Notes under the pieces: generated by a model
What the model was told of the DNA's origin: nothing
The model's input: only the letters and a program-made list of their open reading frames with translations
Database searches by the model: none
DNA from: Muscardinus avellanarius
Lineage: Eukaryota; Chordata; Mammalia; Rodentia; Gliridae
Reading direction: 5' to 3'
Length of the DNA: 64,000 nucleotides
NCBI GenBank assembly: GCA_963383645.1
Contig: OY726561.1
Span: 26,764,826-26,828,825 of the forward strand
Translations under genes and position numbers: made by a program
Part shown: piece by piece, positions 1-11,430 of the stretch
How the letters are laid out: the number at the start of each line of letters is the position of its first letter
Position numbering within the stretch: position 1 is the first letter of the stretch

Positions 1-689
1 CCTAACAAGAATTCTATAAAGACTCAAGACAATAACAACCAGAACAAGCCTTAAAGGCAACCAATCCTCCCCAGGCTTTTTCCAAGCAAATACTAACAAT
101 AAGCCTAAAAGAGCCAAGACAAGTTGTTACCACCATCATGAATTCTAAAAAGCCAGCATATTTAATCAGAGGTGTAGGATATGGTAGGGTGGCTACTGAA
201 CCCCCCCCCCCAAGTAACCCTACCCCAGTTTTGGTTGTACAGTGGGTACATGGACAGCAGCAGAATAGACGGGTACCCAGTCAAAGCCTTGGGACATAAG
301 GAAGTATGAAATGTTCTTCTCCTTAATAGTGCCTATTGATTAAAAAACAATGTATATTAATCAGATTATGATGCTTAGTATAGGACATTTTGATATTATA
401 TTAGTAGTTAATAATAAACTTCTGATATTTTCCATGGTTGCTTATAAGAGGAAATGTTCCCTTGAAAAAGAAACTGGCCATCTGTCACCTTGCCTTGATG
501 TATTAATTCTTTGTATACTTACTGATGTATTAATTCCAGGAAAAAATTGAGTAGGATGTAGCAAAAAAGTGTAAAATGCTTGCTAAAACTGAAAGTAAAG
601 AAACCAGCTTCACTCTCCATTGCGTCTGTGTGCTGTTTCTTCACCATACTTCTCCAACCCCCGACTCTTACTAGGGCTGGACCCTGGCA
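1..689 (+). repeat. Class II ERV LTR (ERV1 family), 3' part, cut by window start
   Basis: This matches the 3' three-quarters of the complete LTR at 42349-43314, starting at the equivalent of about 42605. It carries the same landmarks: a run of C near 200, a TATA-like TATTA/TGTAAAATGC region near 560-580, and the terminal block ending GGACCCTGGCA at 689. The next six bases are GAAATG, close to the GAAACT target duplication of the downstream copy, so this is the 3' LTR (or a solo LTR) of a plus-strand element whose remainder lies left of the window. Confidence 0.85.
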
Positions 690-878
690 GAAATGGCTTG
701 TGGTGTTCGAGGAAAGGCTCAATCTTTTATACTGAGGTGGTTGAGCACCTGAAAATTAGGTATGAGGTCGGCACTTTATCACCATGACAGAGGCATCCAT
801 ACATATGAGCCATCTTGGTCAGGAGATTTTAGTATAACAGTGGGAGAGAAGAGTAGCTGAAGTTGGTAAAATATGAGC

Positions 879-1025
879 CTGGTGTCCTGGTACATACCTG
901 TAATCTCAGTATGTGAGAGGCTGAGTCAGGAGGATTGCATGTTGAAGGCCAGTCCCAGAAACTTAGTCAGTGTTTCAAAATGAGTAAGAGTGCTTAGGGT
1001 AGACCTCAGAGTACCACACACACAG
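879..1025 (+). repeat. Old dimeric B1/ID-type SINE
   Basis: A degraded copy of the window's main SINE: a 'GCCTGGTG...TGTAATCTCAG...GAGGCTGAG...AGGAGGATTGCA' left half, a 'TTTCAAAAT' linker, and an ID-like right half ending at 'AGTACCACACACACA'. It is shared with copy B at about 43504-43660, so it predates the duplication. Confidence 0.7.
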
Positions 1026-1601
1026 AGTAGCATAAATAGACATGACAACTATGTGAAAATGTCCCACTTATGGGGCATCCTTAGAGACTTCACTGCTGCA
1101 GAGATTGAGACACTGCTGAGCTGCTCTACTATTAAAGCTCTCTGAAAGATTGTTGCATCAGCATGTCTGGATTGGAGGTGTTGCTACTTGGAGAATATAG
1201 TTGTTCACAATGGTCACCTAATCTCCATTGTAAGTCATAAACTTACAGACCAAAAACTCCATGAAAATGCCTATGTGACTCATCGGGGCTGGTTAGTGAG
1301 GAACTTGGCATTAGGACTCCAAGACACAGGGTAGATGGATTTTCCATGTACTGTCTACCACAGTCCTGATACTCATGGCTTCTCAGAGACATTGAAGAAA
1401 CTGAAGATACCTTGTCTCATACCTGGGGTCTTTGTATCCCCATTTTGAACAAGTATTAGCTTCACAGAAGCTCTAAAAGAAACCTCAAAAGGGAAAAATA
1501 TGGATGACATATTTCAAAAAATCCCACCTGGCAGAGTTAATTTCTAGTTAATGGCTTGGGAGTATATGGTGTGTGCATGTAGATCATAAGATGGAAAATT
1601 T

Positions 1602-1790
1602 AGGCCAGGTGTGGTAATAGATACCTGTAATGCTGGTACTTAGGAGGCTGAAATGGATTGCTAGCTCCATGTCATCCTCAGCAACTTAGGCCCTCAGCAA
1701 CAGTGAGGCCCTGCTTAAAAATAAGGTAGAGCTATGAGTGTGGCTCAGAAGTAAAGCAAGAATTTAGTCCCCAGTCATGCAAAAGAAAAA
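1602..1790 (+). repeat. Dimeric B1/ID-type SINE
   Basis: Left half starts near 'GGCCAGGTGTGGTAATAG', followed by 'GGAGGCTGA', 'CTCAGCAACTTAGGCCCTCAGCAA', a linker and the ID-like half 'AGCTATGAGTGTGGCTCAGAAGTAAAGC', ending with an A-rich tail. It is shared with 44241-44455. Confidence 0.7.
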
Positions 1791-3114
1791 GATTGAGCCA
1801 GTGGTGCAGCTTACCAGACTGTTGCATTTGTTGGAGGTTACTCTCCAGGACTTGAAAGAGAGACTTGAAATGAAAGACAATTGCTCCTTTGGCAACTGAT
1901 ATTTTTGTTCTCTAAAACTATTTAACACCAAAGTACAGTGAGAGGTATTAGGAAGAGGGCATGTGCCTTAAATCACTAAGATAAAATCAAAGGAAACTAA
2001 CAAACATGGGGGAGGGCAGAGCAACCTAGTAAAGGATTACTAAAAATGTGATTAAGATCAGCCCCTGCTATCACTGGGGAACCTTAGAGGGCAAATTCCA
2101 GAGGACTGGAGTCGCCCTCAGAGTTTTGGAGAATTCTCCCTTTTGTAAAACCTCCTTAACTCTTTCAGAAACTTTTGGTCCTCAGGCTTCATCCATGTCC
2201 TCCAAGCATTGTGGCATCTCTTGTTCACGTACTGTTAGCACCCAGGATTTAGTAAGGTCATAACCACAGAATGGCACCCAGCATTCTTCCAGATGTTGGT
2301 CACTGAAGCAACCAACTCACAATTCGAGCCAAATCCTCCAGATGTTGACTTCCTGAAAGGATGCTAACCTGCCCAGTGTGAAATGACTCTTCCTACCTTG
2401 TAGAACCAGGCTTTAAGGAGACGTGGAACAAGTCTCTTATTTATTCTACCTATGCCACACTGAGGGTTTGTTTGCTGAGAGTGCCTTTTTGTTTTTAGTA
2501 CAGGGCACATGAGAAATGGGTGAGTGTCCCTTGTATAATTAAGGCTCAGCAGGGGACAGAACTTCCTCAGTTAATATTACTCTTCACCTCTTGCCTTCTG
2601 GTCCAAAATAATTCTGGGGCTTTGAGCTGTTAGGTATGACTCTGGATCCTGATACTGCTTTTCTTGAATCTACATCCAAAGTATACATCAGACAAGAGCC
2701 GGTTGGTCATCTGTCCTGATGACTTCCTGAATTTCCTGATGTGAGCCATTGGACTGCTGAACATGTGTCTCAGGGAAACTTGAAAGAGCTGAGGACAGCA
2801 TCTGGGCACTGCATCTTTGTCATTGATTCATTCTCAATGCTAATCCTGGGAGGTCAGATTCTCCTGAGCTCAAGCCTTGTGTACACCCAGCCAAAAGAAC
2901 ATTTTTATATAAAGGATGCCCATGGAACTGTTTAGAATCATCCTTCCACATAAGATTCTTAATTGGGATTGGAGAAATCTTGGAAACATCTCCAATGAAT
3001 AAAGGTAGGGTTTCCTGTACAGCTGAGAGAATAGACCTCCCTCCCCTGGTTCTATGCAGTTATACATAAAAGTGCAAGCTTTTCTTCTGGCCTGGGAGTT
3101 AGGGCTTTGAAAAG

Positions 3115-3558
3115 TGCCAGAGCCAGCTGGCAAAAGTATGGGTTCTGAAAAGAGGCATGAGGATGAAGAATTTAACTCTTAAGAATTTGATTCTTAGAAT
3201 ATTTTATTTTAATGTGGGGAAGCTGCCAGCCTACTATCTCTACTGGCCGACCCCTGTTTTTGAGTCAATATTTCCTACTGGTCGACGACTATGCCTGGGT
3301 CAGTATTCTCTTTTGCACTGATGCTGGGTTTGTTTTTCCAGAGGTATTTATACATTCACAGTTCAATCAACATCCTCATGCTACCACCACCAGAATACAA
3401 TAAAGACCAAAACCAAAGCACATATATTACAGATAAGTTAATCAGTACTCTCGTGCCATCACCATCTGATCTTCTCTCCAAACTTTGTTGACTCTGGGCA
3501 AAGGACAGTCAACTGAGTCAGATATTAATTTAGGGGAAAGCCTTAATGGCTCCTAACA
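3115..3558 (-). repeat. ERV2 3' LTR (copy A)
   Basis: A 444-bp LTR on the minus strand. The plus strand runs TGCCAGAGCC...CTCCTAACA, a mutated form of the TGTGGGGAGCC start seen in the other copies. The left neighbour is GAAAAG (3109-3114), the same six bases that flank both ends of the complete ERV2 at 45774-52296. The right neighbour holds the reverse complement of a polypurine tract (TTTCCCCTTTTTA), which makes this the 3' LTR. Confidence 0.88.
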
Positions 3559-5252
3559 ATTTCCCCTTTTTATTATATTCAAAGAAGACTGTGCCTGTCT
3601 TTGGTTGTTTTCTTCCATGTATCAAGGATTAACTGTCTTTGGATAATACAGAGCTAAGCTGTATATCCTGTCTTAGGTTTCCTTGTCCCAAGGAAATCTT
3701 ACCTGTCATTCACTACCAGCCTCTTAAATGGGGATACCCTTCAAAGGTAAATTGTGCACTTCTACTGAAAGAAATGTTCTCACTTTGTCCTGAGACCACA
3801 CTTTGTCCTGAGTCCTAATAAACAAGGTATTGGTAGTATCATGTAAAATAGGTATTTCAGCAAGACATTTTCTACAACTAACACAATGATTTTTACATGT
3901 TTACTTTATCTCCTTTCCCTGGGTAACCAGGGCCCCACAAGACCAAACCTTCAATAGCAGTTACTACTTGTCTGTAATACCATGGGTGTCAACTGCAGAC
4001 ATCCTATCTTCTTGACAACCCTATAAAAACATGAGTGTACCAGTTCTTTGTCCAAAATAACCAAACATACCAATTCTTTGTCCAAAATACAGTTACTATC
4101 AGTCTTTGTACTATCAATTCTCCATCCAAAATAATCTTGACATTTTTATCAGTTCTTTGTCCAGTATAACCAAAAGTTTCCACAATGGGTGTAAAATTAA
4201 AAGCAAGAAGTCTCAGCAATCATGAGTTGTTACTGAAGACAGTGATCTCCCCTGTTCCCAAACAGCTGAAGTATGGGATGATCTAGAAGGTAAGCCCATG
4301 TTTCAGTCATCAGCTTTAATCCAAGAGTCTTCTATTTTTGCTTGATCCATATATGGCATGAGTCACTCAGGTATCCACTGTGCCTTATCTTCATCCTGTG
4401 AAAACAAACATGCCCTCTTCCCCATATTAGTACAGGGTCAGGTCCTTTCCAAATTTCTGTGCAAGGATCTTTCCATTTTACCAAAGCAAAATTGTTTTTG
4501 GAAGATGGATGTTATTATCTATCTACTGCTCTGCAACAAGTTTTGTCAGCATTCAAAAAATTAAGAATAAAAATAGCATGATTCAAAGAGTTCTGTGGTG
4601 AATGGGGATATAACTCTTCCTTATTTTCAAAAGTTTTCAGAGAATTATGGGCTTGTTCTACAATGCCATGTCCTTGAGGATTATAGGGTATACCTGTACT
4701 ATGTTGAATATTATATGTATTCCAAAATTGTTTAAAAGCCATACTAGTATATCCTGAACCATTATCAGTTTTAATGCATGTAGAAAGACCCAAGGAAAAC
4801 CTTTAAACAATGGGAAATTACAAGTTTATCAGCCTTCCCAGTTTGGGCTGTAGCCATAATAAAACCTGAAAGTGTCAATAGACACATGAACATACTTTTG
4901 CTTACCAAAGGCAGAAATGTGTGTAATATCCATTTGCCATAGATTACTGGGAACCAATCCCCATGGACTTAAGCCTAAATGAGACACAGGTAAATACTCT
5001 GGACATATAGGACATTGTTTAACAATTTGTCATGCTGCTTCTTGAGTAATTTGAAATAGTTTACGCAGACCTGCAATATTTTGATAAAGTAAAGAATGTG
5101 ATAATTGAGCTTCTTCCAATTGAGAAGGACAGACAAATTTTGTAGCTTTGTCAGCAATTTGATTACCTTCTGCCAAATGACCAAGTAAAGCAAAATGTGC
5201 TCTTACGTGCCCAATAAAATTGTCTGACCTATCGTCTATTACTATTTACATG
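3559..5252 (-). pseudogene. ERV2 integrase/pol remnant (copy A), internally deleted provirus
   Basis: The minus strand encodes the retroviral integrase core. The second catalytic Asp is visible in KTDNGSGYTS and the Glu region in GIPYNPQGHGIVEQ, within an open stretch at 4515-4793. Further minus-strand integrase sequence runs to about 5215 with stops and frameshifts. At about 5215 the match to the complete ERV2 jumps from about 47907 to about 51577, so most of pol, all of dUTPase/protease and nearly all of gag are missing, and no 5' LTR follows. The element is dead. Sequence 5253-5439 shows no recognisable feature. Confidence 0.85.
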
Positions 5253-5868
5253 TTCTCTTAAAGTGGTTGAGCTTATTGGGGTGGAAAAGCAAATCACTAC
5301 TGAAACTGCCCTTCTAACAAATTGGACACACTAATCCAGATTCTATATAATATAAACATGTACCCATCCAGAATGCATTGTTGCAGTAGTTTCCAAAAGT
5401 TCCCTGAGGTAGCTTACTGGTGTTTCCTAAGATTAAAGGTACTCATGGCAGAGGTACCAAGACCAGTGGTGCTGGGATCCTAAATGCAGGTTTTTCTTGG
5501 TTTCATACCTCTTTGTTCTTCCAAAGGAAGCCTCCTCCGATGAGGTCCCTGCTGCCTTTGAACCTCTATTTTCATAGTGGGCCAGTGTTTCCAGTGTACC
5601 CTTGGCATTTATTTAAAAATGACAGCACTTGACCTCAACCATGAACAATTAAACTCCTTCAGCTAAAGTCAATCTCTCCTTCATGCCTAATTTAGCTCAG
5701 ATCTTATAACTCCATCAACCTACTTCCACTTTCCATCTGTAGCAAGCTAATCTTGTATGAGACCTCAGCAAGTTGTGTTGGTTAGACTATCTTTGCACTG
5801 AGCTTCAAATAATGCATGTTGGAGGCAGATGACCAAATCTCATCTAAAAGATTCCCAATGAATAAACA

Positions 5869-6055
5869 TCCTGGCACAGTGGTACGTACCTGTATTCCCA
5901 GGACTTGGGAGGAAGAAATAGGATTGCAGTTTGGAGGCCAGCCTTTACATTTTAGCAAGGCCCTACAACTTAGGTAGATCTTGTTTCAAAATAGTGCGGG
6001 GAGTGTAGCACAGAAGCAGAACACCCTCAAGTTGAATCCCAAATACCACAAAAAT
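5869..6055 (+). repeat. Dimeric SINE in unit 1
   Basis: 'CCTGGCACAGTGGTACGTACCTG...AGGAGGAAGAAATAGGATTGCAG...GCCAGCC...CAAGGCCCTACAACTTAGG' followed by an ID-like half ending 'AAATACCACAAAAAT'. It is present at the same place in unit 2 (19542-19725), so it predates the tandem duplication. Confidence 0.65.
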
Positions 6056-6296
6056 AGCCATGCTATTGCTTCCCAGGTCAGATTTCTGCCTTGTAATATC
6101 TGGTTCTCATGTCATAAAATACCTATTAAAGTCTCTGGTGAGGCTGTGCTGTGAAGGTGTGTATTAACACTCATGGTTGAAGCCAGGTACTGTCTTTGTC
6201 TATTTTAAGAGACAGTGCTTGTGTGTGGCCCCAGTCTCCAAACAAAACTTGGTCCCTAACTGGTGTTTCTGAGTAGTTCCTACCTCGCCAGGTAAC

Positions 6297-7266
6297 TGCT
6301 TAAAACTAGGTGGAAGTTGTGGACCAACCTCATTAAATTGAGCTGAGTACAGTAAGAGATGCTCTACAAGGGCCAGCTCCGCAATGATGTTTAAAGGTAT
6401 CATGTGGCTCAATCTATACCTCAAGTGGCCTTTGCTGTTCCAGGCCTTAAATAAATGAGGTTTTCTTGGGAAAGGACATATGTGTGGCTAGAATGATAGT
6501 GGGAATAACAAACTGCCTTCTTAGTGACAACAGCTCCACTTGTGCTGCACCTTGTCTGGGATTCCTGAGTATGGTAGTGTTGGGAATCCAGCCCAACAGC
6601 TGGCGGGGCTTGGCGAGATGATGACTACCGACGACTCGAACACAAACCTATGAGCCGGGAGTCAAGTCAAGCAAGATCTCATTTATCTCTCTCCAAGCAG
6701 TCCTTTATATAGCACCAAACCACGAGGGGAATTCCCATGGGAAATAGCCTAGCCTATCCGGGATAAAGATCACTAACATGTATCTCACAGCCAATCCCAG
6801 GCCAGTACATGAGCCATTCATGTGTGCAGAACCTCCTTTAAAGGGAAAACTGCTCAGTCTCCCCACCCATAATGAATGGGGAAACCACGCCTTCATAGCT
6901 TCCTCCAGGCGCCATCTTTGCCTCTTTTCTGCTGAATCACTTTACTTAATGTTTTGACTTAGGCTGTAGGCTGCTCAGGCCTAGGAAGGCTGCATCTCCT
7001 TAGGGGCTGTATGGACACACCCCATCATGGCAGCATTGTAGAATTGTTTGAGGATTTCAAGTACAAACTAGAGAAGATAGAAGGCCAGGAATGGGCTGTG
7101 TTGACACACTATATATACTCTATTTTAGAAAGTAAATGTTGTTACTGTGGTAGTTTGGCATGGGTACATGAGGACAACAGAAAGCCCACTGTACAGGAAG
7201 AATCTGGCCGAGGCCAGGTGACAACCAATGCTTGCCATGATGCAAGTGTGCATGGGCACCTGTTCT
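6297..7266 (+). repeat. Segment X1: diverged unit-1 counterpart of segment X, split by a solo LTR
   Basis: 6297-6577 and 7028-7262 together match 20020-20747 of unit 2. They differ at roughly one base in ten by eye and lack about 210 bp internally (between CTCCACTT and CACCTTGTCTGGG). The same segment recurs immediately downstream at 7267-8650 in far better-preserved form. No protein family is recognised in it. An open stretch encoding ELFEDFKYKLEKIEGQEWAV is present in X1, X2 and unit 2, but it is interrupted shortly afterwards in all of them. Confidence 0.7.
6578..7027 (-). mobile_element. Solo LTR (class II / IAP-like appearance), minus strand
   Basis: A 450-bp block with TG...CA ends (plus strand TGTTGGGAATCC...CCCCATCA). 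It is inserted in segment X1 and flanked by TGGTAG (572-577 of line 6001 onward, i.e. 6572-6577) and TGGCAG (7028-7033), a six-base target duplication with one change. Unit 2 and X2 have the uninterrupted site TATGGCTGCATC. On the minus strand there is a TATATAAA box at about 6704-6711, then a CT/GA-rich R-U5-like region. No internal retroviral sequence adjoins it. The IAP-like label is by general look only. Confidence 0.75.
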
Positions 7267-8650
7267 CAGCTCTCCACTAGCTGTTTAAAACTTTTACCTG
7301 CTTAAAACTGGGTGAAAGCTGCAGACCAAACTCATTAAGTTGAGCTGAGTAGAGTAAGAGATTATCTACAAGGTCCCACCTCCACAATGATGTTTAGAGG
7401 TACCTGTGACTCAATCTATACCTCAAGCGGCTTTTGCTGTTTCAGGCTTTAAATCAGTGAGCCTTTCTCTTGGGCAGGTACATATGTGTGGCTAGAATGA
7501 TAGTGGGAATAACAAACTGCTGCCTTAGTGACAACAGCTCCACTTTCTTGGGGTGGTCCGAGGTAAATCCAGTTATATCTGGTATGTATCTACCTTGTTT
7601 CTCATCCCAAGGGGTTTGGGTTAGAGCTTAGAGGTAGAGAAATCATGGCTGAGGAGGAGCTGTGGACAGTGGTCAGTTTACAAGCTTGCTCATATCAAAG
7701 GGGCTGGTCTTGATGGCATTGCCCAGAACAAACTGGTGGGGGAAAGGTATAGTGTGCTTCACCTTGTCTGGGATTCCTGAGTATGGCTGCATCATAGAAC
7801 TGTTCGAGGATTTCAAGTACAAACTAGAGAAGATAGAAGGCCAGGAATGGGCTGTGTTTGCACACTGTATATACTCTGCATTTTAGGAAGTAAATGTTGT
7901 CGCTGGGGTAGTTTGGCATGGGTATATGAGGACAACAGAAAGCCAACTGTGCAGGAAAGATCTGGCCAAGGCCACGTGGTAACCAATGCTTGCCATGATG
8001 CAAGTGTTCATGGGCACTTGTGCTTTGCAGCAGCCATGGGTGTGCATGGAGATGCTTATCACTCCCAACAGTCTGAATGGATGGCTCCTGGTCAGCCATA
8101 CATCAACCTATGGCCTGATTCCAAGGCTTAGAGGTTAAATCAATTTGGCATATGGATGTCTTGTGTTCTTTAATGAGGAAATCAAAAGCCTTTAAGAAGG
8201 AAAATGACCCCCAACAGCAGCCTCTATTTTCTTGATACTGCTGGCTTTAATGCAAGGTATAATCGGGATATTTCTGCAAAGATAATTAAGTTGGCAGAAA
8301 ACACCCTGGTCTCTTCCTATTGGCTGTGAGGGAGATCACAGGCTTCCTCTTGACTCTTCTCATGAGAGTCAGAGTCAAGACATGCATTTATCAACCCCAT
8401 GGAAGCCCATGTGAATCCATCCTCAGGTCCAAGTCACTAAAGGACTACAAAGCAGGTGTCTCCCACCTTCCGCACCTCTCCACCATCTTTCAATTCCCAT
8501 CACCCTCCCATCTCAACACATGGATCTGACAATATGTAGAGAAAAGCAGTATATGACTTCTAGTGGGGTTACCTCCAATAATAACTCTTAACAGATGGGA
8601 AGGAACTTAAGACCCATGCTAGCCCAACTCCAAGTTTTAAATTTGTTCAT
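7267..8650 (+). repeat. Segment X2: 1,384 bp nearly identical to 19987-21370
   Basis: The two stretches align without a single gap at an offset of exactly 12,720 bases. I count 11 mismatches, about 0.8 percent, six of them in the last 180 bp. Immediately outside both edges similarity drops to the general level of the two units, several percent with indels. No gene is recognised. Confidence 0.88.
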
Positions 8651-8652
8651 AT

Positions 8653-8705
8653 CTGGGCATGGTGGTGCACACTTGTAATCCCAGCATTCAGGAGGCAGAG
8701 ACCAG
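8653..8705 (+). repeat. Truncated SINE left half
   Basis: 'CTGGGCATGGTGGTGCACACTTGTAATCCCAGCATT' followed by an abrupt join to 'ACCATAGAATTGACTACTTGAATG'. In unit 2 the SINE continues and another roughly 300 bp lie between (21370-21790), so unit 1 has lost this piece. Confidence 0.7.
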
Positions 8706-11430
8706 AGACCATAGAATTGACTACTTGAATGATGATACAATAACATCTCTAACACTACACTAGCCTATACTTAAATGATATGTAAAGATCTTCATCTAAA
8801 CTTCTTGTCAAGTCTTATATGCCATTGTAGACTGATTATCTTCACTTGTGTTTAAAATTTTTTTCCTGTCTACTGACTCGATATTCCTTGTGTATTTTCT
8901 AAAGGAATATTTAGGGCACAATATTGCCCATTCTCACTTTGAACTTCTCCAAGCCTATAATTGGTGTTGCCTGAATTGTTTTTCTCCTTTGAGAAGTAAT
9001 ATTCAGAACCATATGTATGCCTAGTGGGTTCATTACACAAGAACCTATTTTTAATCACAAAGCATACAGGACTGTTGTGATAGTCACTGCATATCTGGTT
9101 AAATTGAGATTAGTAATTCCTCATGATGGGAGCTGAAGCCAGAATGTTCCTTGCCACATCTCTACATAGATTTTGTTTCTGTTGCTTTCCAAGAAAGCTG
9201 ATGCTATTCAACAATGAGGAATGTCACTTTAGTGTGGTATTGCACTTCATTAGCTAGCATAATCCACTCCTCGTCTTATGGATTGAAACATATCTGACCC
9301 AAAAGGCAATTACTTAGCCAGCCACTTTTCTTGAATCCTCCCAGTAATTTGACTATCTGGGTTGTCCAACCTTCCACTCTAACTCATGGTTTCTTGCCAC
9401 TGTCCATACAGCAATTCCAAGTTAGCTTGTTCAATAAGGTGAGATGTATCAGAAGCATCATGGTGTGTGCCCGTGCTGGAAGAGGGTATGCTGATGGACC
9501 AACTCTCTAAATGACAAGGTAGTGTTTGTCTTCTATAGATGGTGCTAGATCTAAAGTTTCTTCCTCAAATGTGGTGCCATTCTTGGGCCAGATACTCATG
9601 CGGGGAGAATCAAGCTTTCATTGGGCAACAACCTTCTAGTCACACTAAATCCTCTGACTTCAGCTTCAGGCTATGTGGACATAATAGTTACTCCACTCCA
9701 GTCTTTCCTGTATACACATCAGCCTAGGACATTTACTGGCATCTGGGAGCTTCTATTTTCTCCAGGGCTATTGAAGCACATTCTCTTGAATGTGACCAGA
9801 GATTTGTGTCAGACTTGGAAGGTGCTTTAGTATGAGCCTAGGTACTGGATTTCTAAACCATCCAAATTGTAAATTGAGAAGCTGCTGCCCAAGGAGTGTC
9901 TTGGGGTAGAGCTGAGCAGCTTTGGAGCTGGCAAAACTGTTCCTCTTTGCTTAATCTGTCTTCAGCTTTGATGATAACATAAGGCCAAACCTCATGTGCT
10001 TCTTGACCACCAAAATACACTATTTCAGGTAAACTAAATTCTTTCCTCCCAGGACAAACTATATGAAAGGATGATTATAAATTGGTAATGTAGACAGTTA
10101 GGTCAGGAGACTGCATTAGAAGACTGCCTATAGTTTCCTATCAAGAGAATCATAACCTCCCTTCTGTCTTAATCATTTTGTCAGATCAAGGTCATGAGTA
10201 CCCTTGTGGCTTTGCTACACATGACCCTAAGCCACTAAAGGGGAAGTAATGACACACAAGGCATATGTGTCCCCAGGTGCTACAAGACAGAGCTCAACCA
10301 CATTTCCTTGACCCTGCAGGAGAATTACCTTTGCATTTGAAGCATGGATCTGGGAGACCTTATCAATGAAAGTTCTTATCAGGTGGGAGGGAATACACCC
10401 TTTGAAATCTAGGGTTGACATGGAAAGCATGTTCCTGTTACTATGATATAACTCTATTGCTTCTTTAGCTCTTTGCAGATGCCCAGGAGACCTGATAAGA
10501 ATGCCAAACAATGAGCTTTTTCAGGGTATAGCTGTACCAAACTTACAAATATTGAGACTTGGAATTCTCAGTCCAATTACTTGAAGTAGAAACAGTATTT
10601 CTTTTCCCTAATTATTCCCACTTAGCTCCTCCCTGCATGTTAACTCTGGACCATTATACTATAGAAATGAAGCTACATCTTACACATAGTTGGCAGGAGC
10701 TATACTGGGAACCTAAACCCAGGGAGGCATCTGGCTGGGATGCCAATGTTAGAAACCTACAAATACCAAGGCCCTAAGGAAAACTAATTCCTCTTACCTT
10801 ACAGTCCCTATCTAACTTGAGATTCTGAATCTGGCCCTGAGATTGGAAGTGACTTTGATACCCAGAGGACACAAATAAGTCAATCTTATCTGGAAGGGTG
10901 AGAGAAAGGTTCTTCTGGATATTTCCTTGGTCATTCCTGTAAGCATAACTGTTCTTGGCCATATCTCCTTCATCCTGACTGTATGTGCAGGCCTAGGGAA
11001 GAATAAGCCCAGTGTTGGCATGATCCTAAATTCTCATCCCTGTAAAGGAGGAAGCTCTTGCTCCTTGCCATGGTCATTTATAGAATAGAAAATTCATAAA
11101 GTGAATTACCTTAGTTTGTGTTAGCTGTGTTGATATTGATATAAGCCCAGTGTCATAAGCTCAAGCTTTTCACAGAATATTTAGATATGTCTGTTGGCAT
11201 TTAAAAAGTGGAGTGCTTTCAGGTCTCTAGAAGGTGCTGTGTTAATATAGGCTGAGAATGTTGAGTACTTACACATGAAAGATAATATACCTTATGTGAA
11301 TTAGGCAAGTCATAACTGTAAAAAAAATTTCAGGGGTTTTGTGCAAAACTTTTGAAGTTTTGTGAACTGAACCCAGAGGAATTTTACCTCCAAGATACAC
11401 ATCCATGACTATTTCTTATTCTTCACTTTG
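8706..11430. other. Unassigned sequence of unit 1, no gene recognised
   Basis: Homologous throughout to about 21800-25250 of unit 2 (apart from the solo LTR there), with many small indels that change reading frames. The longest open stretch is 94 codons on the minus strand (10227-10511) and it is broken in unit 2, so I do not call it a gene. It could be very old retroelement sequence. Confidence 0.6.

Larger units (their letters stand above)
1..5252 (+). repeat. Dispersed segmental duplication, copy A (partner 42605-47907)
   Basis: The order LTR end, SINE, SINE, unique sequence, ERV2 3' LTR and ERV2 integrase is repeated in the same orientation at 42605-47907, with small indels and scattered substitutions throughout. 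Homology continues through non-repetitive flank such as 1070-1540 and 1840-3100, so this is a genomic duplication and not repeated independent insertion. The left end lies outside the window. On the right, close colinearity stops near 5215, followed by about 30 bp that match ERV2 sequence at about 51577-51608. No gene is recognised between 690 and 3108 beyond the SINEs listed. Confidence 0.85.

Noticed and set aside
5869..6055. Possibility that the two 13.5-kb units are only repeats sharing transposons
   Set aside because: Homology also covers non-repetitive sequence, the same SINE sites and the same DBF4 pseudogene, and the junctions are single and consistent, so a true tandem duplication is required.
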